A stretch of DNA of 64,000 nucleotides from Neospora caninum Liverpool (Eukaryota; Apicomplexa; Conoidasida; Eucoccidiorida; Sarcocystidae), in the NCBI RefSeq assembly GCF_000208865.1, contig NC_018392.1:1054001-1118000 (forward strand). Reading direction: 5' to 3'. The notes beneath the pieces are model-generated. The model saw only the letters and a program-made list of their open reading frames with translations, was not told where the DNA came from and searched no databases. Both the position numbers and the translations under genes were made by a program. The stretch's first letter is position 1. Every line of letters begins with the position of its first letter. Positions 1 through 11,900 of the stretch are shown here, piece after piece.

Positions 1-3000
1 ACGATGGGAGCAAGAAGCACGGGACCTCGCGAGTTCAACGCGCGATCGCGGGTGTCTCCCCGAATGAATCGTCTTTTTTTATGACTTTTAGTCAGTTCTG
101 GCTCAGAAACCGCGCGATCCCTGGCGAGACGCTGTCCAAATCTCTTGCACAGACGCGAAGGGAAGCGTGAATGACACAACAGTTCCAAAGGGGAAGAGCT
201 TAAGAGCTTCTGCTTCGAGCAAAGACTCGCCGGGCTGTCTCAAGGAAACCGTACGTCAAATTGTGTCCCCGTCGCTCTTCACGGGAAAAGTGTGTGCTCG
301 TCACATGTCCACGACGTTGCAGCCAAGAACGGCAGTAGGCGCAGTTGTCAGCCGCATTGAACCTTTCACAGACGGCTTTGTCGCGAGCATTAAGAAGTCG
401 GCCGGAAGGCGGTGAGCGGGCACCAAGAGAAAACAATGTTCCAAGAAGGCAGCTCCCCAGCGGCCAGAAGAGTTGCCGAGGTGGTCATCCCATTCTGGCG
501 TTTGCCCAGTCCGGAAATGGTTTGATTCCGACGTCGCAGACAAGAGCACTCGCTTTGCCGAGTACGGAACAGTCCTGGTTCAAGTTTTGGTTATCCGTTC
601 GTGGAAAGGCAATGTGCGCATGGAAGCGCTCAGCCATGCCTCTCGAGCTGTGAGTCGTCCCAACTCTCCGAATACCGAGGTGACCCTGACCAAATCCTCT
701 TAGAAGCCTTTTGTCGTCCAGTAAACGGCCTCGCTAGAGCTTCCGTTCCTTAGGTAGTCTTTGTGGGACATCGCAACTCGTAGCTTTCTCCGTCATTTTT
801 GGACTTTTTATGGCAGTGGCCACCGCTTCCTCAGTTCCGGTGCCCGAAACAAGGCGTGCAGACAGGAAACGTAGGGGAAGCACGCTTCGTGAATTTTAAG
901 AGTCTAAACGGAAAGGTGTGGTGCGTCCAGAGTGGAGCCGCATCCCTGCCGACACACACACGAGATGTCGGTCTCGCGTTTCTCCAACAGTCGGGTCTCA
1001 CACGATGGACGGCTATTTGTTGCGTACGGATAACAAAGTGATTGGAAGTGCTGTCGGCGACTGCCTAACTCCTGGTAAGCGTCGAATCGAAGAAGGAGCG
1101 CCCGTCATCGGACCAAGAACAGAGGCTGTTCGATTGAAAAGAAATATATGTACTGACTTGCAGCGAAAGTGCTGCGTGCAGTTTGAGAGATGTGCATGCC
1201 ACATCCCGCGGTTGAACCACCTTCCGCTCCCCTGGCAACGACGTGAAAGCCGGTGGAAGGAGCCTGAGTTCGCCGGGAGGAACCCGGCTCCCAGGGTCGT
1301 CGGGCACTTTCTTACGAAACCCAACGGCCTTGTCCTTTTTGATCTGTCAGCAAGAGAAAGGTAGACAGTGGAAACTTTCCGTCTTCTTTCCTGTCGAAGT
1401 GGGACACCCCCGCGAGGTCCTGCGCACGTTACGGCCGGGCTTTCACGTTGAGGGGCCAGAAGCGAGGGGGAGCGCGGACAAACCGACCAAAAGTAAGCGC
1501 GGTTCAGGTGGCAAGACAAGCGGACAGGACAACGGTTCTGATCCTCTGGGTGAACCCAATTCCGGAGCGAACTGACTCAACGTCCGGAAGCGTCGCCAGC
1601 TGCAGAAACTGGAACAAATGTCTTGTGGCTCTGCAGGCAAAAACGCAGCGAGCGTCTGTGTGTGTGGGGCGTCGTGGTTCATTACCGGGAGCGGCACAGA
1701 CACGCAGAGAGGCGCGTCACGCTGACGGCCAGTCTCACAGTGAAGCCACTCAGCAATTGTTGTCCTCAATGAGGAGGTAGCAGACGCGTTTGTGAGTTCA
1801 TTTTTCCAGTCACTAATTCGACCTTTAAAGCGCAAGAATTCGCACACGCGAGGCCGAGTTGTTTATAGATGACGAGAATGGCAAGCATTCGGCAGCTTTT
1901 CTTGGCCTCGTTTGTGTGTCTTAAGAAGATACCAGGTCTGAAGCCAATCTCATAAAAACTGGCATCTTCTGCCCGCCATTAGCTCGTCGGATAACGGGCG
2001 CTGTCGCGGCAGCTCCCAAGCATGAGAGTTTGTCCCGAGACAGGCACACTGAGCGGAGGGATGCACGGTTTCGTGGTTGTTCCTGCATAGACAAGGAGTT
2101 GTGCAAAAAAACTCGAACAGGAGCGCGCTATGGCAATTTCAGAGGCAGGGTGAAAGTAGCCTCAGAAGAAAAAAGGCCCACGCTTTCCAAGTCGGTTCCC
2201 GCTCAAACCCATCGTCACTGCCGTCCATGAAAAAGCATTTACGCACAAATCGATACTCACAGCCTCCATATGTTCGACGAACGCTAAATAGTTGAAGAGC
2301 TTGCTCAGAGCCTTGGCAGTTTGAGTAGTAGATGAGGTGCTGGTGCCCTAGTATGTCCGCAGAGGCTCGTTTTTCAGCCTTGCGATGTTGGGAGCTATCC
2401 GAATAGTCGGTATTTAAGAAGAACAGCGTTACCTGCAAGGAGTCCACTTGAGTAATAATGCCTTCCCTTCATCCCGAGTTTTTACCTCTCCCTGTTGCGC
2501 ACAGGCTTTCGTTGCCGAACTCTCCCAGCTGCTGTTGCTGAAGAAGCGTCACCTTTGGTGTTGCACAGAGAATTAAAACTAGAACGTAAGTACGTCGTGT
2601 CAGGTAACACTGTTGGAGTTCACGTACCGTCCGAAAAGTATATTTTTCGTGGACGATCCTTTTTGCAGCCGCAGGATGGCGTGCAACAAAGGAAGACTTG
2701 CCTCGCACCGTAGCCAGGATCATGTCTTAATAAAAAACGACCGCTCCAACAACGCCATTTCTTCGAACCGCTAACATGCCGCTCAAACTAACGTCAAGCC
2801 TCAAAACGGCAAGGATAGCAGTTACATGTAGAGAGACTTTCAGCCCTTTACGACTCATGTTTCACCCAAGCACTGCCAGTTCGGTTTCGGCAATTTGCAT
2901 CGCAATATGTTCGCCGCTATCCGAAGCGTTGGTGCAGTAAGGAATCGGAAACGAAAGGCAGATGTTTCGAGTGACCACAGGAATACAGAGCTGTCCGGAA

Positions 3001-4762
3001 TGAGCAGTCGCGTCTCTTCCAGTCTCAGAACAGAACTGAGTGCCAAGCAGCGAACAGGAATAGAGACTAAAGTTAAATGATTCAGCTGCGAACCAAAGTG
3101 GCAGAGCACCATTTTCGACAGCGGGAGAATTGTAGCCGCTATGGAATGGTGAAACAGTTCTGTGGTTCGTTCGTCATTTACGTGGGTTTCTGGCGAAGAG
3201 TGCCTCTAATGCACGGGCACAAGCTCTCCTTCCGGCCAGTGCCTGATCTTGCTGGCTTTATTTTCTGTGAAGAGTGAACGCACTGCACGGAGTCCTTTCA
3301 AAAACGGAAGAGTCCACAAACATACCATTACGACGGGACACAAAGAATAACTGTACTAGTCGGAGATTCAAGTTTTTTAATAGCGCAGAGAAAGCAACAG
3401 GGTTTGCACCGTTCCCGCTCAGTCGTGCAGTGTCCCTTCTTGAAGTTCACTGCGCAGCTCTGCTTGCCTGTTTGAAACCGCCATCGCCATATCCAACTGC
3501 GATGAGAGACAAACTTCCGGAAGGGGAGCCGTAGTGGTCTCCCGTGTATACTGTTGCAGTTGGTACAACAATGCGTGCTATGTGGTAAGATACTCTTTAC
3601 TGGAAAGCTTTTGCTGTAGCTAACCCGTGGTCTTATTGAGGAGGAGACACGACAGCCATTACAAAAGAAAAGCTCCCTTGATTTTACCTTACATACATAG
3701 CTGCCGTTTTAGGGAATTCACTATCAGGGTGCCTTTGACCCGGGTACACTCAAATTGCCGCAGACGGCTGCCATGACCTTGACAACTTGTCTCCAAGTAA
3801 TTTTTCAACCTTAAAACTCGTCATGTGAGTGAAACAATGCCAAGTTCGCTGCAATGAGTGAGGGTTCAACCCAGGACTTCCGATTCTCACACCTGAACCG
3901 CGAAGAAGCGCAGCGCCCGCCGCATGCGAAAAAAGGGAATACTGAAAATTGGACAGTGTCACCCGACAGCAAGTATGCAGACGATGGAATAAGCTTTGGA
4001 CAAATTCGTTCTAGGTAGTTCGAGAGTTTTCTGATCTTCTGGTGAGAATCTGTAGTGCCGGTCGCCGCTCAAGGAAAATCTCTCCCGTTCGTTCACTTTG
4101 ACTACTCCCTGGGATTTTTGCATGCTAACCACGTGTTTGCCGCGGGTGCTCGATACGTTTTTCTTCAGTCTCTTTATCGGTTCCTAGGTATAGACTTTCC
4201 ATCGTTGTATCCAAAGGGTCGTGTTTCCGCGGACGCTGTTCCAGTCCTCATTTGAGTTAGCAACTCGAAATATCACCGTCCAGTTTTCTGTGTCGTACGC
4301 CGATTAGCGGACACTTGGCCCCCGGGGAAGAGGTCTTCAAAACTGCCTTTTTGTTCCAGGCTTCTTCTCCTCAAAAAAACAGTGTGATATCTCTTTCTCG
4401 TGTAGCCCCCCTTTCTCCTGGAGAGTTCGTTTTTCTGGTGTGGGGGCTCAGAACAGGTAGCAGCCGTAAACTTGTGCGTTCCAACACCGTTTGTCATCAT
4501 CGAGGCGATTTGAGCAGTGTTCGTGTGCGGTGAACAAGCGTATCTTGATTTTAAGGCAAAGGGCAAAACAGAAGAAACGAGGATCAGAAGTTTCTCTTCT
4601 TGGGTGTGTACGTACAACGGCGAGAGCAGTGCTGGTCCGTTGATTGATACCGCTTCGGAGCCTGTCAGAGTGGACAACTTATTTGTTTCTGTCGCCGGTT
4701 GACAGAACCCAAGGTTTGTTTGAGGCCTTCCAAGTCAACGCATTGACTCTTGAAAGACAACA
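1..4762. other. No supported gene; probable intergenic and UTR sequence
   Basis: Short open frames occur on both strands, but none has a recognisable motif, a convincing composition, or splice partners that keep frame. The last part (about 4300-4762) precedes the FYV7-like start and probably holds its promoter and 5' UTR. Exons of a gene lying mostly to the left of the window cannot be excluded. Confidence 0.5.
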
Positions 4763-5923
4763 ATGAAGCAGCGCTCCGGCGGGGAGGGTGGCGGCAGAAA
4801 GGGGTCGCGCGGGGAGACCGGGCACGTCCGTCGGCAGCCACAGGCGAAAGGCACCAAGAAACACAAAAAGCGGGTGTGGGTGAACTTTAAAGATAAAAGT
4901 CAGGGATGGAAGAACTTCAAAAAAGTTCAAGACGTAAAAGCGCGTGCAGCGTTGTGGAAGATGCGACGACGGGAAGACCGCGAGGAACCTTTGGGTGGGG
5001 GAAGTGGCGACGTAGAACGGACTCTTACGCGACCCAGTGAAGACCCCGATGCCTTTTTGCAGCAGCTGCTTGATCCTCTGCATGCCGTTCGGAAACCGAA
5101 ACAAACTTCTTCACCGGATAGAGGATCGGCGTCGGGAGAGAGACAGGAGGAACAGCCTCGTGGAGAGAACGGCACGAAAAGGAAGGGAGACAAGGCAGCC
5201 CGACTGCGCGTGGAGTCGCCTCGTTCCCGGCATTCCAGCGACGAAGAAGGCGTGGAAGAAAGCGAAGAAGATGCAGGCACAGACGAGTCCGAAGAACAGA
5301 GAGAGAAGAGTGGCGAGGGAGCGCGCTGCCGCCGAAAGAAGCGAGGTTTGAGCAGGGACCAAGGCGAGCAGAGAGACTTTGGCCACGCAGAGGGAAAGAA
5401 GAGGCGTTTTGCGTCAGAGTCACTGGAGTCTTCTGAGGACGAAATGGCCAGTTTCGCTTCCTGGTCGAGTCCCGGGCCCTCGCTCCATAGAAGCCTCCCG
5501 CACAAACACCGGGTTTCCCTGAAAGGGAGTCTTGCCGCTCCAGCCGTCGAAGAAGAGGACGAGGAAGCAGAAGGGAAGGAAGAAAACAGAGAGGATGTTT
5601 CTGCGCAGCCGTCGCGAGCTTCGGCAAACGAGAAGCGAAACGCAAAAGGTCGCGACCGACACGGAAGTTCGTCTGCTGTGTTTTACCCTTTCAAGAAAGC
5701 CATGGAGGAGGCGGCACGGCGGAAAGCCGAACAAGAAGAGAGGCGAAGGAAGGCGGAAGAGGAGCGAGACAAGCGGGAAGAAGAACGGAAAATTGTGGAA
5801 GCGAGGAGAAGAAAGGAGAGAAAAAAGCTTCAAGCGAGAACCAAGAGAGGCCAGCCTATTATGGGAAATGTCATGCAAGTCCTTCTTGGCAAAATCAGAC
5901 GAAGGGAGGGAGTGAAGTCATAA
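4763..5923 (+). CDS. FYV7: FYV7/TAP26-type rRNA-processing protein
   Basis: A single-exon frame of 386 residues starts at ATG 4763 (context acaacaATGa) and ends at TAA. The first 60 residues are basic, with KKHKKRVWVNFKDK. The middle (about 100-290) is low complexity, with acidic and serine runs. From about 300 there is a long Glu/Arg/Lys helix, then a C-terminal block RKKLQARTKRGQPIMGN ending in LLGKIRR. That basic 'TKRGQP.M' block before a short helix is the signature of the Fyv7/CCDC59 (TAP26) family, nucleolar proteins of small-subunit pre-rRNA processing. The family assignment rests mainly on this C-terminus and the basic helical build. Length exceeds yeast Fyv7 because of the low-complexity middle, as is common in coccidia. 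Nuclear or nucleolar location is inferred. Confidence 0.8.
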   Translation: MKQRSGGEGGGRKGSRGETGHVRRQPQAKGTKKHKKRVWVNFKDKSQGWKNFKKVQDVKARAALWKMRRREDREEPLGGGSGDVERTLTRPSEDPDAFLQQLLDPLHAVRKPKQTSSPDRGSASGERQEEQPRGENGTKRKGDKAARLRVESPRSRHSSDEEGVEESEEDAGTDESEEQREKSGEGARCRRKKRGLSRDQGEQRDFGHAEGKKRRFASESLESSEDEMASFASWSSPGPSLHRSLPHKHRVSLKGSLAAPAVEEEDEEAEGKEENREDVSAQPSRASANEKRNAKGRDRHGSSSAVFYPFKKAMEEAARRKAEQEERRRKAEEERDKREEERKIVEARRRKERKKLQARTKRGQPIMGNVMQVLLGKIRRREGVKS

Positions 5924-8900
5924 GCAACAGGACCAGAAATAGCACGCTTTCCACTCCTCCCGTTTTATGTTTCTCTGCTTCCTCTTTCTGTTTCTCTTGT
6001 CCCGAGTTTCCCGTCTTCGCGCCTCTTTTCTCCTGTTCTCTCGCTGTGGCCTCGCTTCGTTCACGTGACCCTCCTCTGGAGCTCTTCTTCTCCTCCTCTT
6101 GCTTCCTCTCTGCGTCGGTTCTCTCTTTTTCTGTGCATTTTCCATGCCTCTTCTTCCCCCGCCTCTCTGCATCTCTCCCTCGGCGCTGCAGCTGTGCTCG
6201 CCATTTCTCCTGCGTGCTCCCATCCGGTGCGTCCCGTGCAGCTCTGACCCCGAACGCAAACATTCGTCGCTGGTTTTCCTCCACATGTCATGCAGAGTTG
6301 GAAACGGCGCTCGTTTGGGGTTTTCGTGTGCTCGCATGTCTCTCTGTCGCGACTTTTGTCTCACCAGCGCCCCGCCACTGGGGCACATTTCGAATCATAA
6401 AAAAAGTGGAGTCTCAGCTTCGCTCGCCGATAAGCTACGTCAGTTCGCGTCAGATTTGCTGCGCCCAAAAGGCAGCAGAGACTGGACAGCCTGTCGCGAG
6501 GCCCCACCAGGTTCTGTGTCGCTGTAGTGTGTGCGCTGACGAGGAAAGATCCGCGTGCTCGAGACAGCGGGAAGCGACAGACGGCGCGGAATCAGAACGA
6601 AATCCTGTTCCGTGTGGAAGTTCTTGAAGAAAGTTTGTTTGCGTGAAGCACACGAGCTCACACATGCATTCCCTTGAGACAACGAAGACGCGGAGTGAGG
6701 CAACCGGGACGATCGAAAAGATGATGACGAGGGTCCGTAGCTACTGGGACAGAAGGAAGTTCTAGCCTTTAAAAGGGGGAAAGCAGCAAAGAAAAAAAAC
6801 GGCCTAAGGAGAGATCCACGTGGGAAAAAGGAGACAATAGCACAAGCGAAGAGGCCAGGAGCCAAGGCGCGCGCAAAGGGGGTTCTTTATCCGCACCGGT
6901 TTCACGCCCGCAGGTGTCTTTCCAAGGTGCATAGAGGACCATCGAGGCCGCTCAACTACCAAAGAGACGCAACGCAGAAAACTGACAGAGAGAGGGAGGA
7001 TTTCAGTTGGCATTCTGCGAGCACTTGTGGACTTTCGCACAGTGGAAGAAATGTGAAGGCCGTAACTACAGCAAGCAGACTCTAGGCGTCCTTCTAACAG
7101 GCATAGTCAACCTGTGGCATATGTTAACTTGTCAAATTCGGAACTGCTCTTGTGTAACAAAAACGGGGAGACGGGCAACGACGGCTGCCTGTCCAAGACA
7201 CGAGAGACAACGAAGGCAAGCAAGGGAAGGCCTGACGAACAGAGAACCGAAAAACGATGGTTTCGCTTTGTTGGTTTCGTGGTTTCGGCCGAGATGGGAC
7301 AGACTGCAGCGACATGCTGACATGGTGAAGAGGAAAACGGACTGTCCTCGAGTACTTTTCGCCTTCTTCTTCACCCATCCCCCCCCTTCCTCCCTTGCCT
7401 GTCAGCTTTGTTAATCCGTGCAGGAAACGGTAAGACAAGCCACAGAAGAGAGAGGTCGGAACGTGAGGGTGGTTGTCAGAAAAAGGAAAGAGACCAGAGA
7501 GCAAAAGGAGAACGCGGAGAATCCGGACAGTAGCAGCTGAAAGAGAAGAGGGAACGGAGAGGCTTAGAGCGAAAGAAGAGAAGTCCAAAAGGAGGGGAAA
7601 TGTCACCGGCTCCGGCACGCACTCAACACAGAGAGGCGCATAGAGATCCAAAGAGCGCCAAAACAAGATTCGTTCCTTCTCATCAGACCTTGAAAGAATG
7701 ACGCGTCAGCGAACCAGAAGACACCCTCAAGACGCCAAGGTACCTCTCTGTCGGGCAGAAGAATCCATGGGACGTTCTCGCTGTGTGCTCGTCCCCGCTT
7801 CCCTTCGTCGCTCGCGTCCTGAGTCCTCTCTCAACCTAGACCTCGAGGACGAGCTCCCGCAGACACATCTGAGTGTTCGTCTCTGGTGAACCTTTGCGCC
7901 CGTTTGGGAGTTACGACGAAGATCAGGCTGGGGGCTGGAACAGGAAGACTGCAGAGATGGACATCTCTTGCTCCGAATCGCTCGGCCGGCGGTACCTTTC
8001 TCTCGGAGAGGAAACGCCGACTAGCAAGAAAGGGAAGCGCGAGACACGCGAAGAACAGGAAGCGACGGGAAGTGGAAGGGCGTGAGTGGCAGCGGAAGTG
8101 GAAGGAAAACGGGGAAGAAACACAAACCCGGAAACGAATTGATGCGCCCCGGGTTTTGGGGTTCGAAAGAGTTGGAGAGGGCCTTCTCTTTCTTTTCCGA
8201 TCTGAAAGCCCCGAGTCTCCACGTTGTCTTCTCCTTGTGCTTCCCTTGTGCTTTAGTCTGGAACCTGTGTCCTTCGCCCCTTCACCGCTTCGTGTTCTCT
8301 TTTCGGTCTCCCCCGTTTGGCAGGATCTCTCTTGCGGCTCATCTAGACGTGCGCCTCGCTCGCGTTTCGTCCCGTGTTCTCTCTTCCCCCTGCCGAGTTC
8401 GTGCTTCGCGTCTCCCTGGCTGGTTCTTCTCCCGCAGCCGCGATGCCCTCGGCCTCAAGGAGCAAGTGCCGCGCAGAAGACGCTCGTCGATACACCTTGA
8501 CAATCCACCTGTGGGCACAGGACGGGAGAAAAAGAAACGAATAAGAGGAACACGAGAGGCGCCCGGACCAAAGGAGAAGGACAAGCACGAGGAGAGAAAA
8601 CGAAGGGCGAGGCGGGAAAGACACCCAAGCAGTCCACCTGAGAGATGTGAGAGAGAGAACAGCAAACGAGAGAAGAAAGATGACCATGCACAATGAAGTC
8701 GAAACGATGAAGCCTGCAGGAAGGAAAAGGAAGAGGAGGGACGATACACAGGCGAGACCGAGCGACAGAAGCGCACCAGCGAAAACGGAAGGACAAACAG
8801 AGAGAGGGCTGCAGGCGCGTAGACTCTCCGTACGCACCTACAGGAGACTCCTGGAACAGAGAGAAAACGCAGTCGCAAAAAGCAGGCGGCACGAGGCAGA

Positions 8901-8939
8901 GAAAGAAAGGAAGCGTGGACGAAAAAGAGACAAAGATGT
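5924..8939. other. Convergent intergenic region with pyrimidine/purine-biased tracts
   Basis: It lies between the 3' ends of the FYV7-like gene (+) and the kinase gene (-). The sequence is strongly strand-biased: pyrimidine-rich on + at about 5940-6260 and 8200-8450, purine-rich at about 8500-8920. The bias creates many spurious open frames rich in Ser/Leu/Phe or Arg/Glu/Lys. I see no domain or splice-compatible exon set. Most is probably 3' UTR. Confidence 0.5.
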
Positions 8940-11900
8940 TTACCTCTTGAAGTGTTGCCGGGAGGCCATGCCTTCGAGGAGCCAAGGATGGAGAAGGAGT
9001 CTGTCGGCGGTGGCGCGTTTCCCGGGCTTTACCCGCAGGCAGTTGAATAAAAAGTCTCGGAATTCGTAGCTTCGTCTCTTGCGCGTTTTGCTTCCGTGGA
9101 AACGGCTCTGCAGAAGGGACACAATGTTGCAGTCTTTCAGGTCGCACGGCAACCCCTCCGGAAAGGGGTGGTGGACAGCAGCCAGCTCAAAGAGAAGAAC
9201 GCCGACACTCCAAATATCGGAAGGGAACGAATATGCGCCGACGCGCTTCTCTTCCTTCTCCATGGCAGCGAAGATTTCTTTCCGCCTGCTGCGCTCTTTC
9301 GCCTTCTTGCTCTTGCCTTTTTCCTTCTCTCCTCGGAGGTCCGTCTCTCTCTCGAGCCGTCCCTCCTGCGCTCTCTCCGGTCCGTGCTCGACCGCAGAGC
9401 GCGAGAAAGAGAGCGGAACTGGCGGGGTAGCCTGGGACACGTCCGGGTGTCTCGGTGATGCAGATTTTCGAGAGTGCTCTTCTAAGAGAGAAACGGGCAC
9501 GCGCGGGACAGCGGTGGCGTCTGCTCCGGCCCGTAACGCTCCGCAGGAGTCGTTTTTGTTTGTGCACCTTTCTTCCTTCTCTGAGAGCCACCCTCTCTCG
9601 GGCTGATGTGCGTCACCGGCTTTGGTTTCCTCTGCCGCAAACGGTTTCTCTCTCTCCGTCTTCTCGTCCACTCTCGGCGCTTCTCCCGCCGCTCGTCCAG
9701 TCCTGTCTCCTTCTGTCGCCTCTCCCTCGCGTCGCATGTCTGCCTGCACACCAACGTGGCGAGGCGCCTGCCCCTGCGCTGGATTCTGGTCCCCCTGTTC
9801 GGTGCCCGAGTCTCCTCGACTATTAGCCGAGAGCGTCTCGCGGGCGGCCTGGACATTCCGCGGTACAGGCCCGCGGGACGGATGCGAAGCGGCGGAAGAA
9901 GATGCAGACGGAACAGAAGAGGCAGAATGGAGAGGATAGGCCGGGGACGCGTGGAGGCGGTGGGAAGAGCCCGAAGTCTTTGTTCGGCGACGAGACGTGT
10001 TCAGGTGCACAGCCGAGAAATGCTGGTGAAGTCGCTCCGGACTCCTGGAAGGAAAGACAGTCCGCGCGGGCCAGAGGACTATCCGTGAGAAAAGGAACGG
10101 AAGGCGGAAGAAACGCGGGTCGGACGGAGAGCCACGCATAAAAAAGGCGAAAAAGCGAATGGAAAAAAGAGCGCGCGTACAGGGGAAAACAGGCTGGGCC
10201 GCAGGAGGGGACTTTCAGCGGGAGACGGGAAAGGAGAAGTGCGAGAAGGAAAAGCGGAAACAGTTCAGAGGCCTATTGGTCAGGGGAAACGAGGAGACAC
10301 AGGGGAGGGGATGTAGAGACTCGACTGGTGTATCCGCAAGGCACATGGGGTGTGCTGACAGCACGGAGGGAGAAAAATACGCGGGAAGAAGAGGGCAGAG
10401 CCGAAATCAAGCGGCGAGACGAAACAAAGCTCAACAGACGGGAGCAGAGATTCGAAGATCGAGCAGGGGAGAACAGGAAAGCGGGGCACAGCTGGACTTA
10501 CATGTAAAGTTCGGTGCCAACAAAGGTCAACGAGTCATTCCCCTCAACATCGAGGAAACGTGAAATGCCGAAGTCTCCGACCTTCACGATGCCTGTATAT
10601 CGCAGGGAGGCGGAAACGGCACGGAACAGAACAGCGCAAGAAAAAAAAGTGTTCCGAAGCTAGGGAAAGGTAGAGGGCGGTAGAAAGGAAAGACACACGA
10701 AAAGAAGACGGGGAACAGGCAGCGAGAAAAGCAAACTGTCGACGAAGACTAGAGAAGACCTCGATGGCGCTCTTCTGTCGGCTTTCAACGCGACAGAGGA
10801 GTGAAGAGCAAACGAGCGGAGACGCCACAGACAGCCCGCTCACCTTCGTTGTTGATCATGATATTTTGCGGTTTGATGTCCCGGTGGATGCACCGGTGCC
10901 GATGGAGGAACGACAGAGCTCCCAAGACCTGCGACGAGGTCAACGAAAAAGAGGACACAAACGCCCTGTCAGGGAAAGGTGAAGGGCTGCTCTCGAGCGC
11001 CAGCACACACAGATGTCGAGCGAAAAGCGGAAAAGCAGAGGAAGGGAAAAGAGGCCGCATGCAGGAAGGCACAAAGTAGGATTTGCCAAGCGTAGGAAGA
11101 GGAAGACATGGCGAGAACAAGATTGAGAAACTGACGGAACACTCGGAGGCGGGTACCCCATGTGTGCAGCGCCGCTTGTGTCGAAACGCACCTGAAAAGC
11201 GATGAGCTTCAAGATCGATTCAGGGATCCCGATATCCTCCTCGGATGATCTCGTCTCTGGGGCCAGGCATGCGGTCTGGATCTTCCTTTTCCTTTTCGCC
11301 CACTTTCTTTGTCGTTCTTCTTTCCACTCGGGGGGCAGCCAGCACTGGCCAGAGCTTCCTGAGTTCTCCGGTCTCATGTTCTCAGAGCCTCCACCGTCTT
11401 CTGCCGGCGAGGCGTCGCAACGCCGCTCTGTCGGAGGGCAAAGGGCCGGAAGAGAAGAATGCCGCGGAGGCGAACTGCCGGGAGACAAGGAGACAGTGTC
11501 CGCTCGCGAGCCGTCGTCGTTATCGCCGACGGCCGCGTCTAGATCGCTCCCGTCTGTCTTCTCTTTCGCCTCCTTCCTCGCTTCCATGCCGCCTTCTTGG
11601 TCTCCGTCGCGGTCCGCGCGCGCGTCCTTCTCACGCGCCTCTTCGTCTTCTTCTCTCCCCTGCTCGAATCCTCCACCTTCGCCTCGTCGCCGTCCGCCGC
11701 TCAGAGTGGAACGCCAATCAGAGCAGACACGCGTTTGCAGGCTCCTGTTCGTTGGCCTGCACTGAGGGGCGGGGGAAGCAGGTGCGGCGTTTCCTCGCTT
11801 TTTTGTTGACGGATCGACGCACCGCACCGCCCGGAGAAGTCTCAGAGCCTTCACGATGTCGCCCAGGGTTCCGTAGTGCATGTACTCGAGAGCGACGTGC

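Noticed and set aside
1013..1519. 168-codon minus open frame in the first kilobases
   Set aside because: Arg/Ser/Pro-rich with no domain and overlapping equally long frames on the other strand, as expected by chance in GC-rich DNA.
3861..3872. GGGTTCAACCC, resembling a tRNA B box
   Set aside because: No A box, acceptor stem or anticodon arm can be folded around it at tRNA spacing.
5025..5878. Long antisense frames across the FYV7-like gene
   Set aside because: They are shadows of the Glu/Lys/Arg-rich codons of the real gene, read as Ser/Leu/Phe on the opposite strand.
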